From Dehalococcoidia bacterium (GTDB taxonomy: Bacteria > Chloroflexota > Dehalococcoidia > Lucifugimonadales > UBA3495): a stretch of DNA of 37,392 nucleotides. Below are positions 32,391 through 37,392 of this stretch, one piece after another. A program made the position numbers and the translations under genes. The stretch spans positions 1 to 37,392 of the forward strand of contig JAJDWF010000009.1 of assembly GCA_022825745.1 (NCBI GenBank), in the 5' to 3' direction. Numbering within the stretch: the first letter of the stretch is position 1; each line of letters begins with the position of its first letter. Under the pieces are notes generated by a model. It saw nothing but the letters and a program-made list of their open reading frames with translations, was not told the origin of the DNA and ran no database searches.

Positions 32391-33836
32391 ATGAAAGTCG
32401 CCTGCATCCTGGCCACCCATCTGCGGGCCAGGGTAGAGATGCGGAGGCAACCCCACCTGAAGGACCGTCCCGTCATCATCGTTGACCGCTCCCGGGGCCG
32501 GCCCCTAGTCATCGACCATTTCCCGGCCGCATCCAACGTGGCCGCCGGAATGACCCTGGAGCAGGCCCTGTCCCGCCAGACCAACGGGGCCGTTCTGGAA
32601 GCCGATGAATCAGCCTACCGTCGGGAGTTCCACCGGATGCTCCTTTCCCTGCAACGGGTCAGCGACCGGGTGGAAGCAGCGGAACTGGGCACGGCTTATG
32701 TGCGGCTGGACGGTCTGGAAGCCATGTACGGCGGCGAGGCCCGGCTGGTGACGACCCTGCTGAACGCGGTGTCCCGGAACCTGGCGCCCCGCGTCGGCGT
32801 GGGAGAGTCCAAGTTCCCGGCTTACGTGGCGGCCGGAACCAGCCAGTCCATGGGGTCGGTCAGGGTTCCCCCGGAGGTGGCTCATTTCCTCGCGCCTCAC
32901 TCCGTTGACCTGCTGCCCCTTCCCACGGCAGCCCGGGAGGAGATGCGTTGCCTTGGCCTCCACACATTGGGCGACGTGGCAGCCATGAAGCAAGAAGCGC
33001 TCATCAACCGCTTCGGCCCGGAGGGTCAAAGGGCGTGGGAACTGGCCCGGGGCATCGACGACACTCCACTGGTTCCCCTGGAACACGAGGAGCCCGTCGT
33101 GGAACACGCTTCCCTGCCCTTCACCTCGGCGTCCCTGGAACTCCTGCTGACGGCGGTGGACACCCTGTTGCGAAAGACCTACGCCCAACCCCGGATGCGA
33201 GGCCGGTACGCGGGCGGCGCGACGCTGGAGTGCGTCCTCTACCGGGCCGCGCCCTGGCAGAAAGACCTCCACTTCAGGCGGGCCGTGGGCGACTGGCAGC
33301 AGGCTTCCCGCATCCTCCGGGGCCAACTGGAGGCGGACCATCCACAGGCTCCGGTCGAGGAGGTGACACTGTCCCTGTCCGGCATCACCGGGGACTCGGG
33401 TACGCAGTTGAGCCTGTTGTCCGACCTGCGGGGCGACCGGGAGCGCCGGCTGGCCGAGGCCGAACGCCAGCTCCAGGCCCGCATGGGCAGCCGGCCGGCC
33501 CTGTACCGGGTGGTTCCGGTGGCACCCTGGCACCCGGCCCCCGAGTTGCGGGCCATGCAGGTCCCGCTGGACCCTTCCGGCGCCGGCGAAATGAGGCCCC
33601 TGTCGCTGCCGTCCCCGGTGTCGGTACGCGAGGATCCCCAGGGCGAACCGGCGGCGGTGCAGTTGGGACAGCGCTGGCAGAAGGTAGCGCGCGTCGAGGA
33701 CCGGTGGTGCTTCGACTTGTGGTGGATGCCGCAACCCATGACCAGGAACTATTACCGGGTGGGCAGAGAGGACGGCGGGGAGGTGACCCTGTTCCGGGAC
33801 CAGCGAGAGAACCGCTGGTTCCGGCAGGACCCATAG
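32391..33836 (+). CDS. imuB: ImuB-like inactive Y-family polymerase
   Basis: A 481-residue Y-family polymerase relative of the ImuB kind, the adaptor of the mutasome that links DnaE2 to the sliding clamp. The catalytic acids are missing: the N-terminal strand reads VACILATHLRARVEM where active enzymes have an Asp, and AYVRLDGLEAMYGG (102-115) stands where SxDE is expected. QLSLLS (339-344) fits a beta-clamp-binding motif at the usual place for ImuB. The C-terminal part (RNYYRVGREDGGEVTLFRD, WFRQ) is like the ImuB tail. GGAGG lies eight bases before the ATG at 32391. The dnaE2 gene follows 19 bases on. No imuA gene is adjacent. Confidence 0.88.
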   Translation: MKVACILATHLRARVEMRRQPHLKDRPVIIVDRSRGRPLVIDHFPAASNVAAGMTLEQALSRQTNGAVLEADESAYRREFHRMLLSLQRVSDRVEAAELGTAYVRLDGLEAMYGGEARLVTTLLNAVSRNLAPRVGVGESKFPAYVAAGTSQSMGSVRVPPEVAHFLAPHSVDLLPLPTAAREEMRCLGLHTLGDVAAMKQEALINRFGPEGQRAWELARGIDDTPLVPLEHEEPVVEHASLPFTSASLELLLTAVDTLLRKTYAQPRMRGRYAGGATLECVLYRAAPWQKDLHFRRAVGDWQQASRILRGQLEADHPQAPVEEVTLSLSGITGDSGTQLSLLSDLRGDRERRLAEAERQLQARMGSRPALYRVVPVAPWHPAPELRAMQVPLDPSGAGEMRPLSLPSPVSVREDPQGEPAAVQLGQRWQKVARVEDRWCFDLWWMPQPMTRNYYRVGREDGGEVTLFRDQRENRWFRQDP

Positions 33837-33855
33837 CGCGGCCGGACGGTTTGCC

Positions 33856-36800
33856 GTGTCCGCCGGATACGTGGAACTCCACGCCAAGAGCTTCTATTCC
33901 TTCGGGATGGGGGCCTCCCACGTCCACGAGCTGCTGGCCCAGGCCGGGGAGTACGGGTATCCCGCCCTGGCCCTGACCGACGCCAACCTGTGCGGCGCCC
34001 TGGAGTTCGCCCGTCTGGCCGGCAGCCTGGGCATCAAGCCCATCACCGGCGGCGAACTTGCCCTGGCCGACGGTTCTCGCGTCGTCCTGCTGGCCAAGAC
34101 CCGGGCCGGCTACGCCAACATCGCCCGCCTGTGCACCCTGGCCAACGCCGCCGACCGCCGGGAACCCCGGCTGGCCCCGGCCTACCTGCCGGAACACGCT
34201 GAGGGCGTGCTACTGCTCACCGGCGGCCGCGACGGCCCGCTGTCCCGGCTGATTGAGAAAGGCTGCCGCAAGGACGCTCGCCGGCTGCTGAACGACTACC
34301 TGGAATGGTACGGCCCGGAAGGGGCGTACGTGGAACTCCAGCAGAATCTTCTGAAGGGGGACACCCAGCGCAACCGGGAGTTGGTGGCCCTGGCCCATGA
34401 GACCGGCGCGCCAATCGTTGCCACCAACGACGTCCTCTACCACTGCCCGCAGCGCTACCGACTGCAACACGCCCTGGCCGCAGCCCGGCGCAACACCACC
34501 ATCGAGCAGGCCCTGCCTCACATCCAGCCCAACCACCACCTCTGCCTGAAACCCCCGGCGGAGGTGGCAGACCTGTTCCTGCAGCGCCCCGACGCCGTCG
34601 CCAGCACAGTCAGGATCGCGGAGCAATGCGATTTCAACCTGGCCGATGACTTGGGCTACACCCTGCCAGATGCTGCGGTTCCCGAAGGCTACACGCCCCG
34701 CAGCTACCTGGAACGCCTCTGCCTGGAGGCTGCCCAGCGCCGCTACGGGGCGGTGTCCCGCCGGGTGCGGGAACGCCTGGACGAGGAGTTCCGGATGATC
34801 GAGCGTCACGGTCTGGCCGGGTTCCTGCTGCTCTACCGCGAAATCGTCCTGCTGGCCCAGCAAATCATGGAGGAAAAGGGCCTGGCCCACCCGGAGATTC
34901 CATTGGAAGAACGTCCCCCGGGCCGGGGCCGGGGTTCCTCGGTGGCCCTGCTGGTGGGCTACCTCACCGGCATCAGCCACGTGGACCCCCTGCGCTGGGG
35001 CCTGACCCTGGAGCGGTTCATATCCGAGGACACCTCACTGCTGCCCGACATCGACCTGGACTTCCCCCGCGCCTTGCGGGACGAACTCATCGGGCGGGTG
35101 CATCAACGCTTCGGGCCGGAACACGCCGTACTGGCCGGCGCCATCGGCACCTACTCCGTCAAGGGCATCGTCCAGGACCTGGGCAAGGCCCTGGGGCTGC
35201 CCAAAGAGGACCTGAAACGCCTCTCCCGGCAGCTTCGTTCCCGCGACGGGGCCAATCTGCGCGACGAAATGCTGGCCCTGCCCGGCTTCCGCGACCGGGT
35301 GGACGCCCCGGGCTGGCGGGAGCTGACGGACCTGGCCCCCCAGCTGATGCACGCGCCCCGCAGCCTGGGCCAGCACGTCGGCGGCATGGTGCTCAGCAGC
35401 GAACCCATACCCGAACTAGTCCCGGTGCGGGCCGGCGCCACCCCCGGGCGTTACATCATGGACTGGAACAAGGACTCCGTGGCCGACGCCAACTTCGCCA
35501 AGATCGACCTCCTTTCCCTGCCGGTACTGGACCAGTTGGAAGAGGCTCTTGACCTGATCGAAGGGAAGGAAGGCCGTCGTCCCGACCTGGGCCGCATCGA
35601 CCCGGAAGACCCCGCCGTGTACGATATGATCAACGCCGGGCGGTCCAAGGGGGTGTTCCTGCTCCAGTCGCCGGCCCAGCTGAAAATGGCCCAGCGGCTC
35701 CAGTCGCGCAACCTGCTGGACCTGGCCTACCAGGTAGCCCTCATCCGCCCCGGCGTGGGCGTCCAGGGCAGCGCCGTGAGCCAGTTCGTGGAGCGTTACC
35801 GCCACGGCGCCGCCTGGGAGTTCGACCATCCCCTGGAAAAGCGGGCCCTGGAGCGGGGCTTCGGCGTCATCGTCTGGCAGGAGCAGGTGGTGCAGCTCAT
35901 CAGGGACGTGGCCGGCATGACCGCCGCCCAGGCCGACGAAATCCGGCGCGCCTTCGCCAAACCCAACAACGCGCACCTCATCGCCCGGCACCGGCAACGC
36001 TTCATGGAGGGCGCGGCGGCCAACGGAGTGCCGGAGGATGCCGCCGAGCGGATCTTCGCCAAGATCAACGGCCAGTACATGTTCCCGGAAAGCCATTCCC
36101 ACGCTTTCGCGGTGACCGCCTACCAGGCGGCCTGGCTGAAGCGGTATCACCCCCTGGAGTTCTTTGTGGCCCTGATCAACCAGCAGCCCATGGGATTCTA
36201 CCCAATGGAGACGCTGAAGCAGGACGCCCGTCGCTTTGGCATCCCCTTTCTGAACCCCTGCGTCAACCGCAGTGGCGTGGACTGCATCCCCGGCGCCGAC
36301 TCGCTGCTGCTGGGCCTGCGGTTCATCAAGGACGTGGGGGCGGCCTCGGCGGCGCTGATCGTTAAAGAGCGGGAGGGCCATGGCCCCTACGCCGGGGCTG
36401 CTGACCTGGTGCGGCGTACCGGCCTGAAACCGCAGGCGGTGGAATCGCTGGTGATGGCCGGGGCCTTCGACACCCTGACGCCCAACCGCCGTCAAGCCCT
36501 CTGGGACGCCGGCCTGAGCATCCGGCCCGGCAGGAACGGACAGCGGGCCTTCTCCGGCGCCGTGGCCGGAGACGTTCCCAACCTGCCCGACTTCACCGCC
36601 CGTGAGCAGATGGCCGGCGAGTACCGGGTCCTGGGCATCTACCCGCGAGGGCACCTGATGGAGTTCGTGCGGCCCAGCCTTGGCGCCGATGTGCTGCCCG
36701 CCGCCGCCGTGGACTGCGCTGCGGAGGGAGATGAGATTACGGTGGCCGGCTGGCCCATCGCCCGGCAGCATCCCCGGGGCGAGGACAGCACGGTGTTCGT

Positions 36801-37002
36801 CACCATCGAGGACGAGACCGGCGACACCCAGGTCATCCTGTGGCCCCAGGCCTTCCGGGAGAACCGCCGGCATCTGGGCAGCCAGGTGTTGCTGGTGCGC
36901 GGAACCATCTCACGCTGGGACGGCACCGCTAACCTGATCGCTTCCGACGTACAGGGCATCCACCCCCACGTACCCATGCCCGCCAGCCACGACTGGCGCT
37001 GA
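33856..37002 (+). CDS. dnaE2: Error-prone DNA polymerase DnaE2
   Basis: A 1048-residue C-family polymerase, the catalytic part of the SOS mutasome. The catalytic aspartates are present: Asp400 and Asp402 in PDIDLDF and Asp551 in NFAKIDLLSL, with RGRGSS (357-362) as the triphosphate-binding loop. The N-terminal PHP domain begins VELHAKSFYSF; the second His of HxH is replaced by Lys, so proofreading is unlikely, as in other DnaE2. The HhH region (about 830-880) and OB domain (about 960-1035, ITVAGWPIARQHPRGEDSTVF) end the protein. Shorter than replicative DnaE (about 1160), as expected. Start is GTG without a clear binding site, so it probably depends on coupling to imuB. Confidence 0.93.
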   Translation: MSAGYVELHAKSFYSFGMGASHVHELLAQAGEYGYPALALTDANLCGALEFARLAGSLGIKPITGGELALADGSRVVLLAKTRAGYANIARLCTLANAADRREPRLAPAYLPEHAEGVLLLTGGRDGPLSRLIEKGCRKDARRLLNDYLEWYGPEGAYVELQQNLLKGDTQRNRELVALAHETGAPIVATNDVLYHCPQRYRLQHALAAARRNTTIEQALPHIQPNHHLCLKPPAEVADLFLQRPDAVASTVRIAEQCDFNLADDLGYTLPDAAVPEGYTPRSYLERLCLEAAQRRYGAVSRRVRERLDEEFRMIERHGLAGFLLLYREIVLLAQQIMEEKGLAHPEIPLEERPPGRGRGSSVALLVGYLTGISHVDPLRWGLTLERFISEDTSLLPDIDLDFPRALRDELIGRVHQRFGPEHAVLAGAIGTYSVKGIVQDLGKALGLPKEDLKRLSRQLRSRDGANLRDEMLALPGFRDRVDAPGWRELTDLAPQLMHAPRSLGQHVGGMVLSSEPIPELVPVRAGATPGRYIMDWNKDSVADANFAKIDLLSLPVLDQLEEALDLIEGKEGRRPDLGRIDPEDPAVYDMINAGRSKGVFLLQSPAQLKMAQRLQSRNLLDLAYQVALIRPGVGVQGSAVSQFVERYRHGAAWEFDHPLEKRALERGFGVIVWQEQVVQLIRDVAGMTAAQADEIRRAFAKPNNAHLIARHRQRFMEGAAANGVPEDAAERIFAKINGQYMFPESHSHAFAVTAYQAAWLKRYHPLEFFVALINQQPMGFYPMETLKQDARRFGIPFLNPCVNRSGVDCIPGADSLLLGLRFIKDVGAASAALIVKEREGHGPYAGAADLVRRTGLKPQAVESLVMAGAFDTLTPNRRQALWDAGLSIRPGRNGQRAFSGAVAGDVPNLPDFTAREQMAGEYRVLGIYPRGHLMEFVRPSLGADVLPAAAVDCAAEGDEITVAGWPIARQHPRGEDSTVFVTIEDETGDTQVILWPQAFRENRRHLGSQVLLVRGTISRWDGTANLIASDVQGIHPHVPMPASHDWR

Positions 37003-37026
37003 ACAATCCGGTGGGCCTGGGAGGCG

Positions 37027-37392
37027 CTACCGTCCTCTCCCACTGCGAATCTTCTCGGCGTTCTTCAGGGACTCTCGACGACTTAGCGGGCTGATACGGC
37101 CTTCGTTGCGAGCTATGTAGGACTCGACGGTGTCGAGGTCGGTCCAAGCCAACGAGCGGAGGGCCCACCCGATGCCCTTGCGGATGAAGAATTCGGGGTC
37201 AGCGAGATTAGGGTCGATGCAATCAAAGAGCAGGGTCAGATCAGTCTGCTCCTTGCGGTTGATCTGGCAGATGATGGCGGAGCGACGTTTCCACTTATCC
37301 GGATCCCGACTCCAACATCGCATTTCACGGCCCATTTCAGCGGGGAATCTCTCCAGGAGTTCGCAGAGTCGGCGGGAGGCGATGCCATCGAC
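37027..37392 (-). CDS. DNA alkylation repair protein, AlkD-like (5' end beyond the window)
   Basis: The visible C-terminal 121 residues belong to the AlkD family of HEAT-like-repeat glycosylases that remove positively charged alkylated bases. Recognisable are VDGIASRRLCELLE at the edge, WSRDPDKWKRRSAIICQI, PEFFIRKGIGWALRSLAW and ISPLSRRESLKN, in the order of the family. The frame is open to 37392, so the start codon lies outside; the ATG at 37335 is internal. It converges with dnaE2, stops 24 bases apart. Function as an alkyl-base glycosylase is likely, but the active-site residues lie in the missing half. Confidence 0.87.
   Translation of the reverse strand, partial: VDGIASRRLCELLERFPAEMGREMRCWSRDPDKWKRRSAIICQINRKEQTDLTLLFDCIDPNLADPEFFIRKGIGWALRSLAWTDLDTVESYIARNEGRISPLSRRESLKNAEKIRSGRGR

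Overview
The window reads as about 64% G+C bacterial chromosome with tightly packed genes, many GGAGG-type ribosome binding sites and several diderm-free style lipoprotein signals. The gene mix fits a free-living heterotroph of the Chloroflexota, most like the SAR202/Dehalococcoidia type: orphan flavin and TPP enzymes, HpaI-type aldolase, F420-type flavin-binding oxidoreductase, carboxylase, solute-binding lipoproteins with long Ala/Gln/Ser linkers. That assignment is inference from gene content, not from a marker gene. No rRNA, tRNA, CRISPR array, integrase or transposase was found. Nothing exceeds 300 bases without a gene; the longest such stretch is 8793-9062.

Layout. 1-2285 (+): the possible tail of an upstream gene, then an MqnA/MqnD-fold protein, an HpaI-family aldolase and a protein of unknown family. 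2275-5551 (-): a TPP-dependent enzyme followed by a flavin-dependent halogenase-like protein. 5646-8792 (-): a very large secreted protein with fibronectin-like, Calx-beta-like and leucine-rich repeats. 9063-11121: a small orphan protein with its own promoter and terminator (-), a deazaflavin-type oxidoreductase (+), and an M20 amidohydrolase (-). 11236-15673 (+): TypA, an alpha/beta hydrolase and a Rieske protein fused to a large helical domain. 15738-22322 (+): a small protein with its amidase, then a biotin-dependent acyl-CoA carboxylase (carboxyltransferase, biotin carboxylase, biotin carrier) with an orphan Liv-type binding protein set between the subunits. 22400-23725 (-): a methyltransferase fused to a rearranged alpha/beta-hydrolase-like region. 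23952-32252 (+): a complete peptide/oligopeptide-type ABC importer with two paralogous binding lipoproteins, an extra membrane protein, two permeases and two ATPases. 32391-37002 (+): a DNA-damage mutagenesis cassette, ImuB plus DnaE2, behind a promoter that carries a LexA-like box. 37027-37392 (-): the 3' part of an AlkD-type DNA alkylation repair gene, cut by the window edge.

The most informative observations are the LexA-like box sitting inside the promoter spacer of imuB-dnaE2; the halogenase signatures in the flavoprotein; the split biotin carboxylase/carrier pair with a dispersed palindromic repeat read in frame near the junction; the apparently circularly permuted, inactivated hydrolase fold fused to a methyltransferase; and three different dispersed repeat families, two of them inside transcription units.
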